In this document: positions 35,560 through 42,690 of the stretch, one piece after another
Numbering within the stretch: position 1 is the first letter of the stretch
Layout of the letters: every line of letters starts with the position of its first letter
Assembly: GCA_905199755.1 (NCBI GenBank)
Contig: CAJKHT010000013.1
Coordinates: forward strand, 1 to 44,685
Reading direction: 5' to 3'
Source of the DNA: an uncultured Eubacteriales bacterium
GTDB taxonomy: Bacteria; Bacillota; Clostridia; UBA1381
Length of the DNA stretch: 44,685 bases
Notes under the pieces: model-generated
Database searches by the model: none
What the model was told of the DNA's origin: nothing
What the model saw: the letters and a program-made list of their open reading frames with translations, nothing else
Made by a program: the position numbers and the translations under genes

Positions 35560-36393
35560 ATGGAAGTCATATTGATTGCTTTAATATCAGCGTTGCTTAG
35601 CGCCGCTTTAAACTATGTAAATAATATACTTAATTCCATTGTGCCGATAGCCCTGCACGCTGAACGGTATATGACAACTCTGCTCGGCGGTTCGGGTTTT
35701 CAGCAGACATTTGATGTCATATTTAATTTCGGAATATCGCTGATTGTGTTAAAGTTCTTAAAGCGTATGTTTGATTCGTACATACTTTGGCAGGACGGCG
35801 ATCCCGACGCCGATCCGATAAACCTTGTAACAAAGTTTTTACGGGCGGTTGTTGTGGCGGTATCGTTCCCAACGCTGTATGACTGGCTTGCGACGGCAAC
35901 AGAGGATATGACAAATCAGATACTGAATTCGCTGTCCGGCAGCTTGTCAGACAGCTTTGCAAGCAGTGTTATGGCTATGGCGTCACTGAATTTATTTAAT
36001 GCCGTTATTTCTTTGGTATTCTTTATATGCTTTTTCTTCCTGTATATTCAATTCCTTATGCGGGGCATGGAAATACTGATACTACGAATGGGTATGCCGA
36101 TTGCGTGTACGGGACTTATGGAAAATGACAAGGGTGTATTCGGTACATATGTAAAGAAATTTTTTCAAAGTACATTGACGGTGGCTGTGCAGATTGCACT
36201 TGCGAAAATGTCCGTTGGGCTGATGCTTAACGCTCATGTATTTTGGGGTATTGCCGCTATGATGCTTGCTTTGAAAACACCGAGATTTTTGCAGGAATTT
36301 ATGCTGACAACAGGTGCAGGCGGAAATCCGATGAATACCGTTTATCATACAACCCGTCTGGTGCAAATGGCAAAAACGGTTGTGAAGAAGTAG
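35560..36393 (+). CDS. VirB6/TrbL-like conjugation channel protein
   Basis: 277 residues with six or more hydrophobic spans, for example FNFGISLIVLKFLKRMF, LFNAVISLVFFICFFFLYIQ and TVAVQIALAKMSVGLML. It matches the TrbL/VirB6-like protein placed after VirD4 in clostridial ICEs (CD1112 type). It forms part of the inner-membrane channel. Ribosome site GAGGTGG upstream; it follows the DUF3848-like gene by 10 nt. Confidence 0.85.
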   Translation: MEVILIALISALLSAALNYVNNILNSIVPIALHAERYMTTLLGGSGFQQTFDVIFNFGISLIVLKFLKRMFDSYILWQDGDPDADPINLVTKFLRAVVVAVSFPTLYDWLATATEDMTNQILNSLSGSLSDSFASSVMAMASLNLFNAVISLVFFICFFFLYIQFLMRGMEILILRMGMPIACTGLMENDKGVFGTYVKKFFQSTLTVAVQIALAKMSVGLMLNAHVFWGIAAMMLALKTPRFLQEFMLTTGAGGNPMNTVYHTTRLVQMAKTVVKK

Positions 36394-36401
36394 GTGATTT
36401 A

Positions 36402-36608
36402 ATGCAAACAATTAACGATATATCCGCATTGCTTATAAATATAATCCGTGCAGGATTGGGCTTTCGGGTTATATATTGCTGCATACGGCTTATGAGTGCG
36501 GATGAGGAGCAAGGAACATATAAACGGAGAATAAGAAATTCACTTATTGCCGTTGTTATAAATGAGCTTGTATGGGTTATTAAAGACTTGGTTATTTCAT
36601 ATTTTTAA
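36402..36608 (+). CDS. small membrane protein of the conjugation operon
   Basis: 68 residues from ATG 36402, with AGGTGA upstream. Two hydrophobic segments (LLINIIRAGLGFRVIYCCIR and LIAVVINELVWVIKDLVI) around a charged loop. No acidic tail, but palindrome copy 8 starts at its TAA stop. The position suggests a VirB3- or channel-associated subunit; not recognised further. Confidence 0.65.
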   Translation: MQTINDISALLINIIRAGLGFRVIYCCIRLMSADEEQGTYKRRIRNSLIAVVINELVWVIKDLVISYF

Positions 36609-36633
36609 CCTTATTCCAAATTGGAACAAGGTT
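36607..36633. repeat. stop-codon palindrome, copy 8
   Basis: Arms AACCTTATTCCAA/TTGGAACAAGGTT around A, with one A-C mismatch, overlapping the TAA stop. The next GGAGG begins at the base after it. Confidence 0.91.
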
Positions 36634-36647
36634 GGAGGTGATTTTTG

Positions 36648-36995
36648 GTGGAGAATATATATTTGCTCAAATCCTGTAATGAGTGGAAAGAACACGCAAG
36701 CGCAAAAATAATTGCAGCGACAAGAGATAGACATACTTTGCTTGTAATGATAGGCAGTGAAATTCTGCTCGGTAATATGGAATATGGCGACTGCGAAAAA
36801 GAACAGGCATATATGAAATTCTGTGAGGATTTGCATAAAGGAATTGAGGCAGAATGGAACATTAAATATGGGTATGTCGAAACAGTAGATGTTATATCCG
36901 AAAGCGATATGGAGGCGTTGAAAGAAAAGTATGAAAATATCAGAAACATTCTTCCTTATCAGGAAAGCGTTGATGATGAAGAATTAGAAATGTGA
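36648..36995 (+). CDS. hypothetical protein with acidic tail, flanked by palindromes
   Basis: 115 residues from GTG 36648 (9 nt after GGAGG; TTG 36645 is less well spaced). Soluble, with the pattern NIYLLKSCNEWKEHASAKII, then a helical end. I do not recognise it and it does not look like a secretion component. It ends SVDDEELEM. Copies 8 and 9 of the palindrome border it on both sides, and it separates two membrane genes of the secretion operon, as if it had been inserted as a unit. Confidence 0.75.
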   Translation: MENIYLLKSCNEWKEHASAKIIAATRDRHTLLVMIGSEILLGNMEYGDCEKEQAYMKFCEDLHKGIEAEWNIKYGYVETVDVISESDMEALKEKYENIRNILPYQESVDDEELEM

Positions 36996-37019
36996 CCTTA
37001 TTCCAAATCGGAACAAGGT
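36995..37019. repeat. stop-codon palindrome, copy 9
   Basis: Arms ACCTTATTCCAA/TCGGAACAAGGT around A, with two A-C mismatches, beginning on the last base of the TGA stop. TATTTTTTT follows, so it could act as a partial terminator. Confidence 0.9.
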
Positions 37020-37048
37020 TATTTTTTTAAGGAGTGTGATGAACAGCT

Positions 37049-37360
37049 ATGATAAAATTATACATTCCCGAAGGAGTGAAAACAAAATCGGAGATATTTA
37101 ACGGATTCGGCGTAACGCAGTTTATTCAGACTGCTGTGGTCACGGCAATAGCAGGGGCTGTTTCCTTTGCCGCATATTCCGTTCATAAAAATCTGCCGTT
37201 TTTAATCACATCAATTCTTATTGTGTGTGCGGCAACGGTAACCGTGCTTACAAAGGATTCAACAAATCAGAGCGTGGTTGATTATGCAAAAAATATGATT
37301 GCGTTTTCAAAAACACAGAAAAAATACAGCTATCAGTGCAGAGAGGAGCTTTTCAAATGA
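37049..37360 (+). CDS. PrgI-family (VirB3-like) membrane protein
   Basis: 103 residues. It starts MIKLYIPEGVKTKSEIFNGF, with two spans (TAVVTAIAGAVSFAAYSV and LPFLITSILIVCAATVTVLT) and a basic end. This matches the PrgI family, the VirB3-like subunit encoded just before VirB4 in Gram-positive conjugation systems. AAGGAG lies 14 nt upstream, and a short overlapping frame at 37038 could couple translation. Its stop overlaps the next ATG by 4 nt. Confidence 0.8.
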   Translation: MIKLYIPEGVKTKSEIFNGFGVTQFIQTAVVTAIAGAVSFAAYSVHKNLPFLITSILIVCAATVTVLTKDSTNQSVVDYAKNMIAFSKTQKKYSYQCREELFK

Positions 37361-37974
37361 GTATATTCGGTAAAAAGGAAAAGCCGGAAATAAACCTGCG
37401 CGAGCAGACGGCAAATGATTATGTAAATGTTCTTGATATAAAGAACGGTCTGCTTTATTCAAAGGATCATTATGTATTCGCATATATCCGTGTACCTCCC
37501 CTCGCCCTTGAGCTTATGAGCATTGCGGAGCAGGAGGTGATTATCCGCAATCTTGCGGTAGAGCTGTCGGCTGAAAACAAGCCGTTTAAGCATTTTTCAA
37601 TTTCAAGACCTGTTAATATTTCGGGCTTAATTGACGATTTGACAGACGCATATCTGGTAGCGGAAACACCGCAGCAAAAGGAATTGTTAAAGCAGAATAT
37701 TGATACAATCAATAATTTTGCATTAAGCGGCGATGTGGTTGAAAGACAGTTTTACTTTATAATTTGGGAAAAATACTATGACGGAGTGCAGGACTATCTT
37801 ACAAAGCGTGCGGAGGAGCTGTGCGCAAGATTAAATTCGGTGCAAAAGGATATTGAGTTTTTGGCAGACAACGAAATCGTACAGCTTTGCAATCTGTTTG
37901 CAAATCCTGCATCCTCGCATTTTGAGGACGGGAACATAATTCCATCAATTCCTATTCTGGGAGGTAACGGCTGA
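37357..37974 (+). CDS. TraC-like conjugation protein (VirB4 N-domain-like)
   Basis: 205 residues from ATG 37357. VNVLDIKNGLLYSKDHYVFA, then YIRVPPLALELMSIAEQEV and FSISRPVNISGLIDDL, resemble the N-terminal domain of TraC/VirB4-type proteins, but there is no P-loop. In Gram-positive systems such a protein is often encoded separately, before VirB4. The following VirB4 gene has its own full N-terminus, so this is not a broken VirB4. ATGA/TGATG overlaps on both sides indicate tight coupling. Confidence 0.7.
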   Translation: MSIFGKKEKPEINLREQTANDYVNVLDIKNGLLYSKDHYVFAYIRVPPLALELMSIAEQEVIIRNLAVELSAENKPFKHFSISRPVNISGLIDDLTDAYLVAETPQQKELLKQNIDTINNFALSGDVVERQFYFIIWEKYYDGVQDYLTKRAEELCARLNSVQKDIEFLADNEIVQLCNLFANPASSHFEDGNIIPSIPILGGNG

Positions 37975-39827
37975 TGAAGAAAAAATATGATACTCTGCCC
38001 ATAGAGGCGAATGAGGCAATATTAAATATTATAACGCCTATGGGCTTGGAGTTTAAAAGAAACAGTATGTATGCAGGAGAAAATATCGGCAAGCTGTACG
38101 GTATTATAAAATATCCGCCGGAGGTTAATATCGGCTGGCTTTCAAAAATAAATAATATGCCGGGAACGATTGTGTGTCAGACCTTTACGCCGACAGACAA
38201 CAGCGAACTGATACAAAACATATCCTCAACCATACGTCAGAAAACGGGAGAGGCTGAAAGTGCGCGTGATCCGCTTGTAAGACAGCGTGCTATGAAAGCC
38301 GTTGAACAGGGCGAAAATATTATGAAACAGATAGACCAAAACGGCGAAACGGTCGGATATGTTTCAAATATTATTATGGTTACAAGCAGTGACGAGGAGC
38401 AGTTCCGGCAGAGGTGCAGACAGGCGGAAACAACGATTGCAAGTGTAAAATGCAAGGCGAGAGGATTGGGAAATCTGCAAAAAAACGCATATAAAGCGAT
38501 TTCGCCTTATCATGTGCCTGATGATAAAATTGAAAATGTCTGCAAAAAGCTTATGCCGATTTCAACCTATGCCGGAGGTTTCCCATTTGCTTCGTCCTCA
38601 TATTCGGACGGGCGAGGCTATTATTTTGCAAAAGATGTATCGGGCGGTATGGTTGCCATTGATCCGTGGCTGCGACACGGTGACAGAACAAACTCAAATT
38701 GGGTTATTATGGGCGTTGCCGGACAAGGTAAGTCTGCGACCACAAAGCATATTATCACAGAGGAATATGCGAAAGGAACAAAGATTATCTTAATTGATCC
38801 CGAACGGGAATATAAAAAGCTGACTAAGGATATGGGCGGTGATTGGCTCGATGTCGGCGGCGGTGCAGGCGGTATGGTAAATCCGCTGCAAATACGGCCT
38901 ATGCCCGAAGATGATGATGACGAAACGGGCGAATATGAGGAAAATGACAGCCTTAGATTAAACGGCAAAGAAAATAAGGGTATGGGCGATTTGGCTCTGC
39001 ACTTAAAAACTCTTGAAATATTTTTCGGTTTGTATCTTCCCGAAATCAGCGATTATGAAAAGGCATATTTGAATAAAGCGCTCCGTGAGCTTTACGCAAA
39101 ATACGGTATTACGCTGACAATGCGGCTGAAGGATAAGAAAATTGATAAATTTCCGATTATAAAGGACTTGTATGATTATCTCCGGGAGAAATCCGGCAAT
39201 AAAGAGCTGCCCGAAGATGAAACCGAAAATTACAGACATCTTGCGTGTCTTTTGGAAAACGCCGCTATCGGTCAGGACAGCTTTTTGTGGAACAGTCAGA
39301 CAAGCATTAAACCTCATTCAAAGTGGATTTGTCTTGACACGCACTCTCTGCAAAACAGCAGTGATAAGGTTATAAAGACGCAGTATTTTAATATCCTGAC
39401 ATGGGCTTGGGAGCAGATGAGCATTGACAGAACGGAGCGAGTTTTGCTTGTATGCGATGAGGCTTATCTGATGATTGATAATAAAGTGCCGCAAAGCCTT
39501 GTGTTTCTACGTAACTGTGCAAAGAGAGCAAGAAAATATGAGGCAGGGTTGATGATTATATCTCATAGCGTTGTTGACTTTCTTGATCCGTCAATAAAGA
39601 TGTACGGACAGGCGCTTTTGGACATTCCGTGCTATAAAATTCTGTTCGGTGCAGACGGTCAGAACTTAAAGGAGCTTGCGGATTTATATAATCTCACGGA
39701 AGCGGAAAAAGAACTCCTGCTTGCAAAAAAGAGGGCTGTTGCCCTGTTCTGCTGCGGCGCTAAAAGGTTAAGCGTAAAATTTGACTTGCAGCACAAACTA
39801 AAATACATAAGCGGAGGCGGAAGATAA
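37974..39827 (+). CDS. virB4: VirB4-type conjugation ATPase
   Basis: 617 residues. The N-terminal ILNIITPMGLEFKRNSMYAG and YGIIKYPPEVNIGWL match the start of clostridial VirB4 proteins; Walker A is GVAGQGKSATTKH (about 244-256), IILIDPEREYKKL follows, and Walker B is VLLVCDEAYLM (about 487-497). VirB4 powers assembly of the channel and strand passage. A Glu/Asp-rich insert (DDDDETGEYEENDS, about 315) is unusual. The gene follows the TraC-like gene with a TGATG overlap and is the last of the secretion block before a new promoter. Confidence 0.93.
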   Translation: MKKKYDTLPIEANEAILNIITPMGLEFKRNSMYAGENIGKLYGIIKYPPEVNIGWLSKINNMPGTIVCQTFTPTDNSELIQNISSTIRQKTGEAESARDPLVRQRAMKAVEQGENIMKQIDQNGETVGYVSNIIMVTSSDEEQFRQRCRQAETTIASVKCKARGLGNLQKNAYKAISPYHVPDDKIENVCKKLMPISTYAGGFPFASSSYSDGRGYYFAKDVSGGMVAIDPWLRHGDRTNSNWVIMGVAGQGKSATTKHIITEEYAKGTKIILIDPEREYKKLTKDMGGDWLDVGGGAGGMVNPLQIRPMPEDDDDETGEYEENDSLRLNGKENKGMGDLALHLKTLEIFFGLYLPEISDYEKAYLNKALRELYAKYGITLTMRLKDKKIDKFPIIKDLYDYLREKSGNKELPEDETENYRHLACLLENAAIGQDSFLWNSQTSIKPHSKWICLDTHSLQNSSDKVIKTQYFNILTWAWEQMSIDRTERVLLVCDEAYLMIDNKVPQSLVFLRNCAKRARKYEAGLMIISHSVVDFLDPSIKMYGQALLDIPCYKILFGADGQNLKELADLYNLTEAEKELLLAKKRAVALFCCGAKRLSVKFDLQHKLKYISGGGR

Positions 39828-39886
39828 AAGGTTATGTATAATATTATAGTAATCAGCATAAGTTAAACAAAAAATAATTTGCGGAT

Positions 39887-39930
39887 TTTACATCTTATGT
39901 ATTGACAATGTAAATAAAAAATCGTATAAT
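39887..39930 (+). promoter_or_regulatory. consensus promoter with overlapping inverted repeat
   Basis: TTGACA (39902-39907), 17 nt, TATAAT (39925-39930): a full-consensus promoter for the toxin-antitoxin pair. TTTACAT (39887-39893) and ATGTAAA (39908-39914) form an inverted repeat around the -35, a likely operator for autoregulation by the antitoxin. Confidence 0.85.
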
Positions 39931-39954
39931 ATAAGTAAGAGAGGAGTGCTGATT

Positions 39955-40221
39955 ATGAATAATACAAGTATGACAATCAGAACAGATAAGGAAATAAAGC
40001 AGCAGGCACAGAAAATTTTTTCTGATCTCGGAATGGATATGTCAACAGCGATAAATGTTTTTTTGCGGCAAGCAATTCGGTATCATGGTTTTCCGTTTGA
40101 CTTAACTCTTGAAGTACCTAACGAGGTTACAAAAAAGGCTATGGCGGATGCTGAAAACGGTATTGATATACATGGTCCGTATGATAGTGTCGAGGCACTG
40201 ATGGAGGCGCTAAATGCTTAA
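39955..40221 (+). CDS. RelB/DinJ-family antitoxin
   Basis: 88 residues from ATG 39955, with AGGAG upstream. SMTIRTDKEIKQQAQKIFSD and LGMDMSTAINVFLRQAIRYH are the ribbon-helix-helix of RelB/DinJ antitoxins, which neutralise the toxin and repress their own promoter. The C-terminal helical part (YDSVEALMEALNA) would bind the toxin. It overlaps the toxin gene by 8 nt. Confidence 0.92.
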   Translation: MNNTSMTIRTDKEIKQQAQKIFSDLGMDMSTAINVFLRQAIRYHGFPFDLTLEVPNEVTKKAMADAENGIDIHGPYDSVEALMEALNA

Positions 40222-40492
40222 AATTGAATTTCAAGGTCAATTTAAAAGGGATTATAAATTGGCAATAAAGCGCGGCTTTGATATGAACCTGTTTCAGGAA
40301 GTGGTTACAATGCTGGCAGAGGAAAAAGCGTTGCCGCCGAAATATAAGGATCATGCATTGCAAAACTCAAAAGAGTACAAAGGTATGCGTGAATGTCACA
40401 TACAACCGGATTGGTTGCTTGTGTATAAGGTATATAAAGATACACTGATATTGCAGCTTATCCGAACAGGAACGCATAGTGATTTATTTTAA
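40214..40492 (+). CDS. YafQ/RelE-family mRNA interferase toxin
   Basis: 92 residues. FQGQFKRDYKLAIKRGFDM, LPPKYKDHALQNSKEYKG, RECHIQPDWLLVYKV and IRTGTHSDLF are hallmarks of YafQ toxins, including the conserved His in HALQ, in ECHI and in GTHSDLF. YafQ cleaves mRNA on the ribosome. With the antitoxin it forms a type II pair that stabilises the element. It lies between virB4 and the C39-like peptidase gene, with its own promoter and terminator, so it was probably inserted into the conjugation operon. Confidence 0.92.
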   Translation: MLKIEFQGQFKRDYKLAIKRGFDMNLFQEVVTMLAEEKALPPKYKDHALQNSKEYKGMRECHIQPDWLLVYKVYKDTLILQLIRTGTHSDLF

Positions 40493-40504
40493 ACAATATT
40501 TTTT

Positions 40505-40545
40505 AGAGCAGATTTCACTGAAAATGTGAGGTCTGTTCTTTTTTT
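40505..40545 (+). terminator. intrinsic terminator
   Basis: AGAGCAGA (40505-40512) pairs with TCTGTTCT (40532-40539) with one G-U, plus an inner TCAC/GTGA stem, then TTTTTTT. It ends the toxin-antitoxin unit. Confidence 0.88.
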
Positions 40546-40551
40546 ATACCG

Positions 40552-40567
40552 GGAGGTGATAACAATC
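40552..40567 (+). promoter_or_regulatory. ribosome site with apparent AUC start
   Basis: GGAGG (40552-40556) is followed by 8 nt and ATC at 40565. The sequence GGAGGTGATAACAATC is nearly identical to that of the Dam-type gene (2793-2808). GTG 40556 overlaps GGAGG and an upstream ATG at 40526 lies in the terminator stem. Confidence 0.5.
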
Positions 40568-41338
40568 AGTGCGGCAGCAACAAAAGTCTTAATACAGCTT
40601 GCCATTCAGGTTATAACCGATGAGGAAACAAGAAAAAAAGTCCTTGCAATAGCCTTAACGCCTATTATCAGCGTTGTGCTTATACTTTCAATGGCGTATT
40701 ACATATTGACAAATCCGATTGATTTTTTAAGCAGTCTGTTTGGCGGCGATTCTATCAGCACCTCGTATGCACAAGCCTTGCAGGATAATTACGGGTATAT
40801 AGGCAGCGATGCGGTAATTGACATATCCGGCGAATACACCGAAAGTCAAACCCCGTTGTTTATTCAATGGGATAAACGCTGGGGAAACTATTCCTACGGA
40901 AAAAGCGGAACGATCGGCTCAAGCGGCTGCGGTCCCACATCTCTTGCAATGGTTGTGGTAGGGCTTACGGGTGATACGACCGTCAATCCAAAGGTTGTGG
41001 CGGATTGGAGCTACGCAAACGGACACAGAGTTGAGGGCATTGGTACTGCGTGGAGCTTGTTTCCGGCAGGAGCAAGAAAATGGGATATCCGCTGTGAGGA
41101 ATTGTCCGTATCAGCGTCGCAGATTTCACAAAAGCTGCGTGAAGGAAAGGTGGTAATTACAAGTATGGGTAAAGGTCATTTCACTAATAACGGGCATTTC
41201 ATAGTGCTGCGCGGTATAACGGAAAGCGGAAAAATCCTTGTAAACGATCCTAACAGCCGTGAAAAAAGCAATAAGGAATGGAGCGTGTCGATTATAGTGA
41301 GTGAGGCAAAGGGCGCATGGGCGTTTTCTAAACCATGA
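40565..41338 (+). CDS. membrane-anchored C39-like cysteine peptidase
   Basis: About 257 residues from the inferred AUC. One span (about 35-57; LAIALTPIISVVLILSMAYY), then an extracellular C39-like domain: TPLFIQWDKRWGNYSYG, catalytic Cys in GSSGCGPTSLAMVV (near 122), His in NGHFIVLRGI (near 210), and VNDPNS. In clostridial conjugation operons a peptidase after VirB4 takes the place of the VirB1 wall hydrolase and may open the wall or trim secreted proteins; the substrate is unknown. Confidence 0.85.
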   Translation: MSAAATKVLIQLAIQVITDEETRKKVLAIALTPIISVVLILSMAYYILTNPIDFLSSLFGGDSISTSYAQALQDNYGYIGSDAVIDISGEYTESQTPLFIQWDKRWGNYSYGKSGTIGSSGCGPTSLAMVVVGLTGDTTVNPKVVADWSYANGHRVEGIGTAWSLFPAGARKWDIRCEELSVSASQISQKLREGKVVITSMGKGHFTNNGHFIVLRGITESGKILVNDPNSREKSNKEWSVSIIVSEAKGAWAFSKP

Positions 41339-41355
41339 CGGGAGGAAGTATTAAG

Positions 41356-41508
41356 ATGAACAAGAAAATGAATGTAGTTGAAATCTGTATTTATGTGCTG
41401 ATTATTGTACTTCTCATATTCGGTGTCGGAAAGTTCAAAAAGGACGATAACACCGAACAAAATATTCCGGCGGTGGAAATGCCGCAGAATACGGAGAGAG
41501 TGCAGTGA
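41356..41508 (+). CDS. small single-span membrane protein
   Basis: 50 residues from ATG 41356 (GGAGGA upstream). One span (VVEICIYVLIIVLLIFGVG) followed by a charged, mostly acidic tail. It lies 17 nt after the peptidase and 48 nt before the TadZ-like gene. Not recognised; perhaps a small channel or pilus-assembly subunit. Confidence 0.65.
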   Translation: MNKKMNVVEICIYVLIIVLLIFGVGKFKKDDNTEQNIPAVEMPQNTERVQ

Positions 41509-41556
41509 AAGAAAATGAGCCGAAAACTAAAAGATTTTCGGAAAGGAGGAATTCTT

Positions 41557-42690
41557 ATGGTCTACTATATCACCACCCCGGAACATCTGGGGTTAATGCA
41601 GAAAATATGTGAAGAACGAAAGATGAATTTTGAATTTGTAACGAATATCAAGGATATAAAGCTTTTTGTGAATACTGAGATAAAAAAGCTTGAACATATA
41701 AAGTTTTTTGTAATCGACCTTGATTGCCTTGATAACACCGATAAAGAAGTCTATGACAGCATTTGCGGTATGCGATATATGACAAAAGCAAAAATCTTGA
41801 TTGTAGCGCTTGGCAGAACCACAGGCGACAGCCTTGTAAATGCCTTGCGTGAGAGAAATGTCTGCAAGCTGATTTTATCAAAGGACGAGGGACAGGCACA
41901 AAAGGAAATCGAAAGCTGTCTTTCGGGTACGGAAACAAAGGAAGATACACCGCAAAAAGTATTTGCGGAAAAAACGATAAATCCGATAGCGCCGCCCGTA
42001 AAGCCGAGAACCGTAGAAAGCGTGAAAAAAGTAATTCCGGCAGCGTCAAAATCAATGATAACAATAGGCGTCTGCGGAATTGAACCTCATGTCGGTACGA
42101 CGCATCACGCAATGGCAATAACGGCATTTTTGACAAGACAGGGTAAAAAGGCTTGTTATCTTGAAAGCAATATACACGGCGATATTCAGAAAATGCTTGA
42201 TATTTATGCCGGGAGCAAAAATTCCGTGCGTGAGGACGGAAGTATTTTGTGGAAGGGCATTACCATATATCACAATTATTCGTTTCTTGATGTTCTCGGT
42301 GAGGGTTATCAATTTTATATCTATGACTACGGCGCTTGCCGTGACATCACTTCACAGGAATTTGCGGCAAATGATATAAAGCTTTTGGTTTCGGGCGGCA
42401 AGCCGTGGGAGTTCTATAACTATAACAAGGTTATAAACAGCATCGGACTGATTCCCGAATTATATACCATTATGAATTTCTCCGTTCCGAAACAGCAGTC
42501 TATGCTCTTTCTTGATGAATATAAGGATCAGACATATTATGCCGAATATGCCCCGGATATTCTTGAAGATGAAACAAATTATCATATCTATGAGAGCATA
42601 CTGTCACGATTTTTGGATAAAAGCGTAAAGGAAACACAATCAAATCTTTCAAAGATGAAAAAACGATTTTTGGGAGGCTTTAGGAAATGA
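41557..42690 (+). CDS. TadZ/CpaE-like protein with degenerate P-loop
   Basis: 377 residues from ATG 41557, AAGGAGG upstream. An N-terminal receiver-like part (about 1-130; FFVIDLDCLDNTDKEV, AKILIVALGR) is followed by a MinD/ParA-like domain (TIGVCGIEPHVGTTHHAMAI near 180, KKACYLESNIHGDI, FYIYDYGACRD). This two-part build is that of TadZ/CpaE, which positions Tad pilus machinery. The Walker A has lost both lysines (EPHVGTTH in place of KGGVGKT), so ATP hydrolysis is unlikely. It overlaps the CpaB-like gene by 4 nt. Confidence 0.75.
   Translation: MVYYITTPEHLGLMQKICEERKMNFEFVTNIKDIKLFVNTEIKKLEHIKFFVIDLDCLDNTDKEVYDSICGMRYMTKAKILIVALGRTTGDSLVNALRERNVCKLILSKDEGQAQKEIESCLSGTETKEDTPQKVFAEKTINPIAPPVKPRTVESVKKVIPAASKSMITIGVCGIEPHVGTTHHAMAITAFLTRQGKKACYLESNIHGDIQKMLDIYAGSKNSVREDGSILWKGITIYHNYSFLDVLGEGYQFYIYDYGACRDITSQEFAANDIKLLVSGGKPWEFYNYNKVINSIGLIPELYTIMNFSVPKQQSMLFLDEYKDQTYYAEYAPDILEDETNYHIYESILSRFLDKSVKETQSNLSKMKKRFLGGFRK

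Noticed and set aside
18242..37020. Palindromes as ordinary intrinsic terminators for every gene
   Set aside because: Only copies 1, 7 and 9 have convincing T runs, and the next ribosome sites follow too closely for each gene to have its own promoter.
37357..39827. VirB4 split by a frameshift into two genes
   Set aside because: The protein from 37974 aligns from its own N-terminus with normal clostridial VirB4, and the TGATG overlap is a clean gene junction. The 37357 product is a separate TraC-like protein.
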